From positions 186,001 to 250,000 of the forward strand of contig CAJUQP010000001.1 in assembly GCA_910588245.1 (NCBI GenBank): a stretch of 64,000 nt of DNA. Direction: 5' to 3'. A program made the translations under genes and the position numbers. Source of the stretch: an uncultured Muribaculaceae bacterium (lineage in GTDB: Bacteria; Bacteroidota; Bacteroidia; Bacteroidales; Muribaculaceae). Shown piece after piece: positions 26,622-34,791 of this stretch; positions within the stretch are counted from its first letter, which is position 1, and every line of letters starts with the position of its first letter. The notes below the pieces were generated by a model. It saw only the letters and a program-made list of their open reading frames with translations. It had not been told where the DNA came from and did no database searches.

Positions 26622-28226
26622 TCACTTGAATGAATCCGGGAGATCATTTTCATAAAGCACAGTATCGCCAGATTTCATGATACCTGCAAGCACGCTCTGC
26701 GCCTCATTAAATGAAGCTACTTCGTAAAGGTTCTCAAGATCGAATCCCTCCTCCTTTATACCTTTCACGATCGACTCCCTGTTATATTGACCGACAACGA
26801 CTGCGATATCTGAATTCCTCGCTATATGCCTGCCAAATTCCTCGTTGAGCTCAGCTTGTCTGTCACCGAGTTCTATCATGCCGGGAGTGACGACAATCCT
26901 CCTTCCGTTCCTGAATTCCGAAAGAACCTCAAGAGCCATCCTGGATCCTGAGGGATTCGAATTGAAGGCATCATCTATCACTGTAACATTTCCGGGAGTC
27001 CTTTTGATACTGAGTCTATGCTCCACCTGTTCAATACGCGCGACGGCTCTCGCTATTGAGCCTGCCGGCATTCCCAGCCTCAATGCTATAATTACGGCCC
27101 CCATAAGATTCGAAATGTTGCAAGCCCCGACCAATCGGGTGGTGAGCGCAAGTTCGAATCCGTCGGGTCCCTTTACTGTGAAAGATGTACCCTCAGGAGA
27201 GTATTTTATATTCTCAGCATGATAATCCGATTCTTTCTTATTCTCCAGCTCAACACTATATCTCAGACATTCCACATTCCCTACGCTGCGCGACGCGCAA
27301 TATTCAAAATCATTGTTTACGACTATCAGTCCGTCGGAAGGCAATGCATCTGCAAGCTCAAACTTTGTCGATTGTACATTTTCCATGCTCTTGAACGATT
27401 CCAGATGCATGGGACCTACCGCAGTGATAATGCCCATCTTCGGATTGACCATATCACAAATCTCCTTCACATCTCCCTTCTGTTTGGCGCCCATCTCACA
27501 TATGAACACAGTATGATAAGGCTTCATCATCTCCCTTACCGTACGGATCACTCCCATAGGAGTATTAAACGAACCGGGCGTCATAAGCACCTCGAAATTC
27601 TCTGAAAGAATACGCTCAAGATAATGCTTTGTGCTTGTCTTGCCATACGAACCGGTTATACCCACCACTGTAAGATCGGGCATTGACTTGAGTATGGCAA
27701 CAGCCTCGTTGCGGTATCTGCGATTGATCATCGCTTCCACAGGTTTTAGAATCACAACGGCCAACATTACCACGGCCCAGGAAAAAACAGATAGCAGGAG
27801 AAGGATCCCGACCGACACGGCAGGAGCGCTGTATCCACCCCAAAGCCGGGATGCGGACGATGAAACGGCAATCACACCTATATATACCGCCAGCGCAAGC
27901 ACAACAGTCACTGAATAAATTCGCCAAACCCTTTTTGTGAACACAAGTGGCTTCTTGAATTTCTTACGGAATATGAGCAACACTTTCGTGACACATACCA
28001 TCGCCACGACAAGAAGCGAAAGACGAAGATCAAGAAGGTTTGAAAAAACCAGAAAAAGCATTGCGACATCCACAAGGCGCCACGTACTTCCCATATCGTT
28101 TTTCAGATATCGCCAGTATCTGTCGAGCCGATAACTGTTTTGCTGCAGCATATGTATATCATGTTTGAAATTGAGCGTCATGTATATGCCGCAGATCACA
28201 TAGATTACAATTAGATAAACATTCAT
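26622..28226 (-). CDS. membrane-anchored MurF-like Mur ligase
   Basis: This is a 534-residue protein in two parts. Residues 1-165 hold about five hydrophobic segments (for example VYLIVIYVICGIYMTL, LLVVAMVCVTKVLLIF, VTVVLALAVYIGVIAV, SVGILLLLSVFSWAVVML). Residues 185-534 form a Mur ligase: ATP loop VGITGSYGKTSTKHYL, carbamylated-lysine region STKFELADAL, and the MurF-type C-terminal DDAFNSNPSGSRMALEVL followed by VTPGMIELG. MurF adds D-Ala-D-Ala to the UDP-MurNAc tripeptide. Standard MurF is soluble and about 450 residues, so the substrate of this version is uncertain. It lies 47 bp after the alpha/beta hydrolase gene. Confidence 0.85.
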   Translation of the reverse strand: MNVYLIVIYVICGIYMTLNFKHDIHMLQQNSYRLDRYWRYLKNDMGSTWRLVDVAMLFLVFSNLLDLRLSLLVVAMVCVTKVLLIFRKKFKKPLVFTKRVWRIYSVTVVLALAVYIGVIAVSSSASRLWGGYSAPAVSVGILLLLSVFSWAVVMLAVVILKPVEAMINRRYRNEAVAILKSMPDLTVVGITGSYGKTSTKHYLERILSENFEVLMTPGSFNTPMGVIRTVREMMKPYHTVFICEMGAKQKGDVKEICDMVNPKMGIITAVGPMHLESFKSMENVQSTKFELADALPSDGLIVVNNDFEYCASRSVGNVECLRYSVELENKKESDYHAENIKYSPEGTSFTVKGPDGFELALTTRLVGACNISNLMGAVIIALRLGMPAGSIARAVARIEQVEHRLSIKRTPGNVTVIDDAFNSNPSGSRMALEVLSEFRNGRRIVVTPGMIELGDRQAELNEEFGRHIARNSDIAVVVGQYNRESIVKGIKEEGFDLENLYEVASFNEAQSVLAGIMKSGDTVLYENDLPDSFK

Positions 28227-28273
28227 GTCAATGAAATTATTAGTATCCGTTTATTTATAGCCTCTTGCCGCGC

Positions 28274-29065
28274 TCAGCGTGCTGTCTCGTGACGCAGTTC
28301 ATTCTTGAAAAACTCCTCCACAACCGCTTTGAATCCAAATGGATTGTCAAGGAAAGAATAATGGCCGCATTCAGGAAAACTTACAAGACCTGCGTCAGGT
28401 ATGAGCCTCTCCATAGTCTTAGCGTCAGATAAAGGAGTGGCAGTATCGTTCTCACCCCATACAAGCAATGTCGGAGATTTTATCGCTGGCATGACATGTT
28501 TTAGATCCTCGTTCACACATTTGCTCATCACCGCTCTCATAACAGGGGAAGAATTACGGTAATCGGCCGATCCTTTACGTGAACGCCACCTCTCAATTAC
28601 AGCCTTACTCCTATCCTTACCCATTAAAATGCGGCAAAGGAGCTTCCCTACCTTGAATGAATATACTCTGTAATAATATGCCGGTCCTCTCCTTGGTTTG
28701 ATTCCAGCCGCATCAACAAGAAGTATTTTTCCTACCTTATTGCGAGATGAAAGCAGAATAGCTATACGCCCTCCGAAAGAGTGTCCTACAAGCGAAGGAG
28801 TGTCTAATGAGAGACGCTCGATGAATTTCTCCATTAACCGGGTGAAATCATCCACACCCCACACTCCGGCAGGCTCATCGCTCTGCCCATGCCCCGGGAG
28901 ATCAACATTAAACACCCTCATTCCTTTCTCCAGGATTCTGGCTATGCTGGCCACGGTGGTATGGTCACAGCCCCAGCCATGCATCACGATGACCGTCGGT
29001 GCGTTTTCCGGCCCGGTCTCCTCATAATGTATCGTAATGCCGTCGATATCTATGTTTTTTTCCAT
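28274..29065 (-). CDS. alpha/beta hydrolase
   Basis: This 263-residue cytoplasmic-looking protein has the alpha/beta hydrolase fold: oxyanion loop HGWGCDH, DLPGHGQSDEP, nucleophile elbow GHSFGGR (Ser near 94), acid WGENDTATPL and catalytic His in CGHYSFLD. A basic cap region lies around residues 130-170. The substrate is unknown. It is the first gene of a pair with the membrane-anchored MurF-like ligase and probably acts in the same pathway. A minus-strand -7-like box TAATTTTG lies at 29142-29135. Confidence 0.85.
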   Translation of the reverse strand: MEKNIDIDGITIHYEETGPENAPTVIVMHGWGCDHTTVASIARILEKGMRVFNVDLPGHGQSDEPAGVWGVDDFTRLMEKFIERLSLDTPSLVGHSFGGRIAILLSSRNKVGKILLVDAAGIKPRRGPAYYYRVYSFKVGKLLCRILMGKDRSKAVIERWRSRKGSADYRNSSPVMRAVMSKCVNEDLKHVMPAIKSPTLLVWGENDTATPLSDAKTMERLIPDAGLVSFPECGHYSFLDNPFGFKAVVEEFFKNELRHETAR

Positions 29066-29182
29066 TGTTCAATCAGATTCCGGCAACTGTCATGTCCACT
29101 ATCCGAGAGCATTTGACGCTGCCAAATATCAGTGCAAAATTACTTAAAAAAACTTTAATCTCACGATGAGCGATGCAGGATA

Positions 29183-29214
29183 TTTGCTCAGCATACATTT
29201 TTTTGCTATATTTG
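29183..29214 (+). promoter_or_regulatory. promoter of recJ-recQ-umuC
   Basis: TTTG (29183-29186), exactly 20 bp, then TATATTTG (29207-29214): a perfect Bacteroidetes promoter. The transcript would begin near 29221, about 100 nt before recJ. I saw no LexA-like palindrome over it. Confidence 0.78.
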
Positions 29215-29319
29215 CACTCCACTTCTCCCTTCTCGTGGCGACGCACGTAGCGTTAACCTTACAACATCCGCTCCAGAGAGCACACCCGGAGCGTTATCAA
29301 AAAGATTTTCCTGTCAGCG

Positions 29320-31053
29320 ATGATAACAAAATGGAACTATCAACCTCTCACCCTGCAGCAGAAAGGGCAGGCCGATGAAATCCTCCAGAATTGTGGAGGA
29401 GCCAATCCTATCGCCGAGCTGCTGATAAGAAGAGGAGTGACAACACCACGGGAAGCCCAGGCATTTTTCAGTCCGTCGATATCCGACCTCCACGACCCTT
29501 TCCTGATGCAAGGTATGGACAAGGCCGTCAACCGTCTCAACAAGGCCATGGGCGCGAAAGAGAGAATCATGGTGTATGGCGATTATGATGTCGACGGCAC
29601 CACCGCCGTTGCCTTAGTCTACAAATATCTCCAGAACTACTACAGCAATATCGAATACTACATACCGACAAGGTATGAGGAGGGATATGGCATATCTTTG
29701 AAGAGCATCGAATACGCAGCTGAAAACGATGTCAAACTCGTGATTGTACTCGACTGCGGAATAAAAGCAATAGAAGAGATTGCGTATGCCAAAGAAAAAG
29801 GTATCGACTTCATAATATGCGACCATCATGTGCCTGACGAGACACTTCCGCCGGCTGTGGCCATCCTGAATCCGAAGATGCCCGGATCATCATATCCTTG
29901 CAAACATCTTTCCGGATGCGGTGTCGGATTCAAGTTCATGCAGGCTTTCGCCATGAGCAACGGCCTTACAAACCACAATGAACTCGAGTCTCTTCTTGAT
30001 CTCGTGGCGGTAAGCATCGCCGCCGACATTGTTCCTATTATTGGAGAGAACCGTGTCATGGCTTATCATGGCTTGCGAAGATTAAATTCCAACCCGAATC
30101 TCGGACTCAGAAGCATAATACGACTTTGCAAGCTGACCAATAAGGATATTACCATCAGCGATGTCATATTCAAGATCGGGCCACGCATTAACGCCTCCGG
30201 ACGCATGCAGAGCGGCATAGAGGCAGTCGACCTTCTCGTATGCCGCGATCTCCACGACGCTTATGAGAAAGGGAAAGACATCGATCAATATAACAAAGAC
30301 AGGAAAGAACTTGACAAAAAGATCACTGAAGAGGCCAATTCCCTTATCGAAAATAATGTCAATATAATACACGATCGCCGCTCAATTGTGGTCTACGACA
30401 AGAACTGGCATAAAGGCATTATCGGCATTGTGGCGTCACGCCTCACCGAACTGTATTATAAACCATCCGTGGTCCTCACATACTCCAATGGCCTTGCCAC
30501 AGGTTCTTCAAGGTCTGTACAGGGATTTGATATATATTCAGCGGTTAATTCGACCCGCGACCTCCTTGAAAATTTCGGTGGCCACACCTATGCCGTAGGA
30601 CTATCCCTAAAAGAGGAGAATATCCCCGAGTTCCGTCGGCGTTTCGAGGAATATGTGTCTTCGCATATACAGCCCAACCAGCTTACGCCAATGATCGAGA
30701 TCGACGCCATGATAGAATTCGCCGACATAACTCCTGAACTTGTGGCGTATCTTAAGAAATTCAACCCATTTGGCCCGGGCAACCAGAATCCGGTGTTCTG
30801 TTCGCGTAACGTCTTTGATTTTGGCACAAGCAAACTGGTCGGCAAGAATCTCGAGCACATCAAACTTGAACTTGAAGACAACAGCACAAGCCGCGTGATC
30901 AATGCCATAGCTTTCAACATGGCTCCTTATTTCGAGCATATCCACGCACATAAGCCCATCGACATATGCTATACTATCGAGCAGACCAAACATGCCAACA
31001 GCCTTGACTCCGTCCAGCTGATGATCCGCGACATCCGTCCGTCGGAAGGCTGA
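29320..31053 (+). CDS. recJ: single-stranded-DNA-specific exonuclease RecJ
   Basis: RecJ degrades single-stranded DNA 5' to 3' in recombination and repair. The 577 residues carry the DHH-phosphoesterase motifs in order: VYGDYDVDGTTA (motif I), VLDCGI, the CDHHVPDETLPPAVAILNPK block, then GCGVGFKFM. The DHHA1 nucleic-acid-binding half follows with KGIIGIVASRL and GSSRSVQGFDIY and NFGGHTYAVGLSL. The C-terminal OB-like domain is present (FNPFGPGNQNPVF). It is first in an operon with recQ and umuC, 68 bp ahead of recQ. Confidence 0.96.
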   Translation: MITKWNYQPLTLQQKGQADEILQNCGGANPIAELLIRRGVTTPREAQAFFSPSISDLHDPFLMQGMDKAVNRLNKAMGAKERIMVYGDYDVDGTTAVALVYKYLQNYYSNIEYYIPTRYEEGYGISLKSIEYAAENDVKLVIVLDCGIKAIEEIAYAKEKGIDFIICDHHVPDETLPPAVAILNPKMPGSSYPCKHLSGCGVGFKFMQAFAMSNGLTNHNELESLLDLVAVSIAADIVPIIGENRVMAYHGLRRLNSNPNLGLRSIIRLCKLTNKDITISDVIFKIGPRINASGRMQSGIEAVDLLVCRDLHDAYEKGKDIDQYNKDRKELDKKITEEANSLIENNVNIIHDRRSIVVYDKNWHKGIIGIVASRLTELYYKPSVVLTYSNGLATGSSRSVQGFDIYSAVNSTRDLLENFGGHTYAVGLSLKEENIPEFRRRFEEYVSSHIQPNQLTPMIEIDAMIEFADITPELVAYLKKFNPFGPGNQNPVFCSRNVFDFGTSKLVGKNLEHIKLELEDNSTSRVINAIAFNMAPYFEHIHAHKPIDICYTIEQTKHANSLDSVQLMIRDIRPSEG

Positions 31054-31121
31054 TCGTTCATTCCCCTTATCCATATTCCCTCTTCTTTTATCGGAAGAGT
31101 CTCTCTCATCCGCTGTAAATT

Positions 31122-33044
31122 ATGGACATTCACGAAATACTGAAAAAATACTGGGGCTATGATTCATTCCGACCTCTTCAGGAGGATATAATCAATTCAG
31201 TCATTGACGGCAAAGACACTCTTGGTCTCATGCCCACCGGCGGTGGTAAATCTATCACATTTCAGGTGCCGGGTCTTTACTTCGACGTAGGCACCACGAT
31301 TGTGGTCACTCCTCTTGTATCGCTTATGAAAGACCAGGTCGACAATCTCCGGCGTCGACGGATCAGAGCTGTGTATTTTCATGCAGGAATGTCGCCGTCA
31401 GAAAACCGGGCAGCCTGGGAAAAACTTGTCAATGGAAAAGCACGATTTCTCTATATTGCCCCTGAACGTCTGCGCAACGACCGGTTTATGCTTGAGATAC
31501 GTCAACTCGACATACGCCTCATAGTTGTTGATGAGGCCCATTGCATTTCTCAATGGGGATATGATTTCAGACCCTCCTATCTTGAGATAAAATCACTTAG
31601 AAAAATTAAACCAAGGGTGCCGGTCCTTGCGCTGACCGCCACAGCAACCCCGGAAGTTGCCGAAGATATCTGCCATCAGCTCAAGTTCAAAGACCATAGC
31701 GTATTCAGAAAAAGTTTCGTTCGCGACAATATAAGCTATATCGTAAGAAAAACGGAATCGAAGATACATGAGGTGCTTCATATTCTCTCGCGGACCTCAG
31801 GGTCATCGATAGTATATGTCAGGAGTCGCAAGCGTTGTAAAGAGATATCCGATTTTCTGCAATCTGCAAATATATCATCGACATTCTATCATGCCGGACT
31901 TGATTTCAAACTTAAGGAGGAACGTCAGAACGTATGGCAGGGCGGCGCGGTCAGGGTCATGGTAGCCACAAATGCCTTTGGAATGGGAATCGACAAACCG
32001 GACGTGAGAGTCGTGATCCATTATGATATTCCACCCTCTCTCGAAGAATATTATCAGGAAGCGGGAAGAGCCGGACGAGACAGCCTACCCTCTTATGCTG
32101 TGCTTCTCGCCTCTAAAAACGATCGTGCGACCATGCACCGACGCATCACAGAGGCTTTCCCGGAACGCAAAGTTGTGAAGAAGACTTACGAACGTATCTG
32201 TAATTTCCTTCATGTAAGCGTCGGCGAGGGTTACGAGTCTGTGAAACAGTTCGATATCTTGAAATTTTGCAATAGTTTCTCTATTCCGGAGAAAACCTGC
32301 CGCTCCTCACTTCGCCTTCTTTCTCAGGCACGCTATCTTCAGTTTATCGAGGATCCCGACAGCCGCTCGCGTGTAATGATACTTTGCTCACGTGAAGAAC
32401 TGTATGACATACATGATCTTTCCGAAAGCACTGAGAAAGTGCTTTCGATAATTCTCCGTCTTTACACCGGTCTTTTCTCCGACTATATCTATATCTGGGA
32501 ACCTGAGATCGCCACACGTTCCCTTATGTCCGAGAACTCCGTCTATGAAGCACTTCTCGATCTTTCAAGAAAAAAAATTGTCAGCTACATACCTCGTTCC
32601 AGCCTTCCCATGATATATTTTCCGACTGCGAGAGAGGAAATCTCGTCAATTCTGATAGGGAAAGATATCTATGAAAACAGGAAACGTGTCATGGAATTCC
32701 GCACAGAGTCTATTCTGGAATATGTATATGGAGAAAAGGGATGCCGTGTAAAAAAGATGCTCGCGTATTTCGGGGAGAAAGATTCCCGTGACTGCGGGAA
32801 ATGCGATATATGCCGGAAAAAGAAATGCGATCACAATCAGCCTGCCGAGACTATGGATGTAATTGTCGCCAACATTGTCTCCTTCATACAGACGCATCCG
32901 GAGGGAACTACCCTTCCGGCCCTGGAAAGACACTGCGGCAGGAATCAGGAATCAGTGGCGGCTGCCGTAGCCTTCCTATGCAACGAAGGATTCATGGAAT
33001 GTCGCGATGGCCTGTATAAATTCTCAGAGTCATTCCGCCCATGA
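31122..33044 (+). CDS. recQ: ATP-dependent DNA helicase RecQ
   Basis: RecQ unwinds DNA 3' to 5' and works with RecJ in gap repair. The helicase core is complete: MPTGGGKSITFQ (Walker A), VVDEAHCISQWGYDFRP (DEAH), the TATATPEV motif, and the YQEAGRAGRDS motif VI. The zinc-binding RecQ-Ct follows near residue 550 with Cys spaced C-x16-C-x2-C-x2-C (RDCGKCDICRK). Only a short tail follows; I see no clear HRDC domain, so it is a somewhat shortened RecQ of 640 residues. Its stop codon overlaps the umuC start as ATGA. Confidence 0.94.
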   Translation: MDIHEILKKYWGYDSFRPLQEDIINSVIDGKDTLGLMPTGGGKSITFQVPGLYFDVGTTIVVTPLVSLMKDQVDNLRRRRIRAVYFHAGMSPSENRAAWEKLVNGKARFLYIAPERLRNDRFMLEIRQLDIRLIVVDEAHCISQWGYDFRPSYLEIKSLRKIKPRVPVLALTATATPEVAEDICHQLKFKDHSVFRKSFVRDNISYIVRKTESKIHEVLHILSRTSGSSIVYVRSRKRCKEISDFLQSANISSTFYHAGLDFKLKEERQNVWQGGAVRVMVATNAFGMGIDKPDVRVVIHYDIPPSLEEYYQEAGRAGRDSLPSYAVLLASKNDRATMHRRITEAFPERKVVKKTYERICNFLHVSVGEGYESVKQFDILKFCNSFSIPEKTCRSSLRLLSQARYLQFIEDPDSRSRVMILCSREELYDIHDLSESTEKVLSIILRLYTGLFSDYIYIWEPEIATRSLMSENSVYEALLDLSRKKIVSYIPRSSLPMIYFPTAREEISSILIGKDIYENRKRVMEFRTESILEYVYGEKGCRVKKMLAYFGEKDSRDCGKCDICRKKKCDHNQPAETMDVIVANIVSFIQTHPEGTTLPALERHCGRNQESVAAAVAFLCNEGFMECRDGLYKFSESFRP

Positions 33045-34309
33045 TCGGACTTGCAGACTGCAACAATTTTTTCGTCTCCTGTGAGCGAACGGTTGATCCT
33101 TCACTTGAAGGACGACCTGTTGTAGTGATGAGCAACAACGACGGCTGTATTGTGGCAAGAAGCAATGAGGCGAAGGCCCTCGGTGTCAAAATGGGGCAAC
33201 CGGTGTTCGAGATACGCGGCTTAATCGATTCAGGAGCGCTAATTGCAATCTCGGGCCACCATCTGCTTTATAGGGAGATAAGTCTTAAAGTGCATGATAT
33301 ATTCCGGAAATATGCGCCTCGCACACTTGACTATTCTGTGGATGAGGCCTTTCTATGTATGGATGGAATTCCCGACAGATCTCTTGCCGAAATTGGCGAA
33401 AGGATCTGTGACGACTGTCTCTTACTCGCCGGAGTTCCAGTCACCATAGGATTCTCACATACCAAGACACTTGCAAAGATAATCACTGAGGTTGGAAAGA
33501 AACGGAAAAAGAGAGTCAGTATACTTTCGGAGAGCGATGAGATAAAGGCTTTACTGCACTCACTTCCCATATCTGAGCTTTGGGGAGTTGGTCGGAGAAT
33601 ATCTAAAAAATTGTATGAATGCGGCATCTTTTCAATAGGTGACTTCGCTGAAACAAGACAATCCAAAATAAGAGATTTGCTCGGAATAAGTGGAGAACGA
33701 AGCTGGCTTGAGCTCCATGGAGTCGACTGTATCCACCTCGACAGCATCGAACGCCCGCTCCAGGAATCCGTAAGCGAGACACGCACATTTCCACGCGATA
33801 TTTGCGATTTCAATTTCTTGAAAGCAAGGATTGCAATATATGGTGCGGACTGCGCATTGCGTCTGCGGGCTATGAACGGAGTGTGCAGATGTATCAGTGT
33901 ATTTCTAAGAACTAACAGATACCATACAGAAAGAGGAATATACTATCCTGAAGCATCCGTGACGCTTGAAACGCCGACAGATCTGACCCATGTGATCGTA
34001 GACGCAGCTATAGAATGCCTGAAGAAAATCTATTCGTCTGATGTCGCATATAAGAGAGCCGGCGTAATACTGTCGGATATCACACCGGTAAAATCGGTCG
34101 TGCCTTCGCTCTTCGACAGCATCGACGACACATCAAGAAAGGATCGGACTGACTCGGCCCCGGCTCTTATGGAGGTGCTCGACAGGCTTAATCACTCAGT
34201 TGGGAAATCCGTAGTCAGGTTGGCGTCACAGCTTACACAAGGACATCCGGGACGCAATGACGGATATTCCTCGTCATTCCATTCTCCGTCAGAAAAGAAG
34301 AAACGATAA
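33041..34309 (+). CDS. umuC: Y-family DNA polymerase (UmuC-like)
   Basis: This is the catalytic subunit of a translesion DNA polymerase V. The 422 residues begin with the palm acid motif GLADCNNFFVSCE and include the second acidic motif DYSVDEAFL near residue 100. The helix-hairpin-helix thumb (ELWGVGRRISKKLYECGI) and a little-finger domain follow. UmuC normally needs processed UmuD; no UmuD-like gene is present in this window. The ATG overlaps recQ by 4 bp, so it is translated with the recJ-recQ message. The gene ends 8 bp before the stop of the convergent lipoprotein gene. Confidence 0.92.
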   Translation: MIGLADCNNFFVSCERTVDPSLEGRPVVVMSNNDGCIVARSNEAKALGVKMGQPVFEIRGLIDSGALIAISGHHLLYREISLKVHDIFRKYAPRTLDYSVDEAFLCMDGIPDRSLAEIGERICDDCLLLAGVPVTIGFSHTKTLAKIITEVGKKRKKRVSILSESDEIKALLHSLPISELWGVGRRISKKLYECGIFSIGDFAETRQSKIRDLLGISGERSWLELHGVDCIHLDSIERPLQESVSETRTFPRDICDFNFLKARIAIYGADCALRLRAMNGVCRCISVFLRTNRYHTERGIYYPEASVTLETPTDLTHVIVDAAIECLKKIYSSDVAYKRAGVILSDITPVKSVVPSLFDSIDDTSRKDRTDSAPALMEVLDRLNHSVGKSVVRLASQLTQGHPGRNDGYSSSFHSPSEKKKR

Positions 34310-34317
34310 AAGATATG

Positions 34318-34791
34318 TCAATTGTCCACAGAGTCTTTCAATACAATCCCTGAGCGGGAAGATGATGCACGCGTTTCAGGAATTGCGATATAAGGTTTCA
34401 CGGAATCCGTCCGGATTGAATCTGCGGCAAGGGCTTTCCCGAGTTCTTTCTCTTTCTTATGTATGACAGAGACAAGACTGTCGAGCATATTTATCAGGGA
34501 ATCGTTCTCTTCCTGAGTCATACGCAAATCCGTATCGGGTGGAAACTGGAAATTCACTTTTACGATATTGTCTTCAAATCCGCGTGTCATCCTTTGGAAT
34601 GATGCAGAATCCGACACATTCCCGATACTATCGGTATATGTTCTTATAAGGCTGACACTTTTCATGAAAAGCTGTCTTGCCATGGCATGCCCGTTGTCAT
34701 CTTTTCCATCGCGGCAGGATGCGCATCCTGCGATGGATGCTAAAACCACGAAAGATAAGGCGAATTTGGGTAATACTGAGTATTTTGTCAT
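34318..34791 (-). CDS. small lipoprotein, function unknown
   Basis: This 157-residue protein has a type II signal peptide with lipobox ASIAGC near residue 23, so it is probably anchored in a membrane on the periplasmic side. The rest is polar and helical, with a possible coiled coil around LINMLDSLVSVIHKKEKELGKAL. No known domain is recognised. The ATG overlaps the uvrA stop by one base (TGATG), so it is translated from the uvrA message; a GTG at 34794 is an alternative start. It is convergent with umuC, leaving only 8 bp. Confidence 0.75.
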   Translation of the reverse strand: MTKYSVLPKFALSFVVLASIAGCASCRDGKDDNGHAMARQLFMKSVSLIRTYTDSIGNVSDSASFQRMTRGFEDNIVKVNFQFPPDTDLRMTQEENDSLINMLDSLVSVIHKKEKELGKALAADSIRTDSVKPYIAIPETRASSSRSGIVLKDSVDN

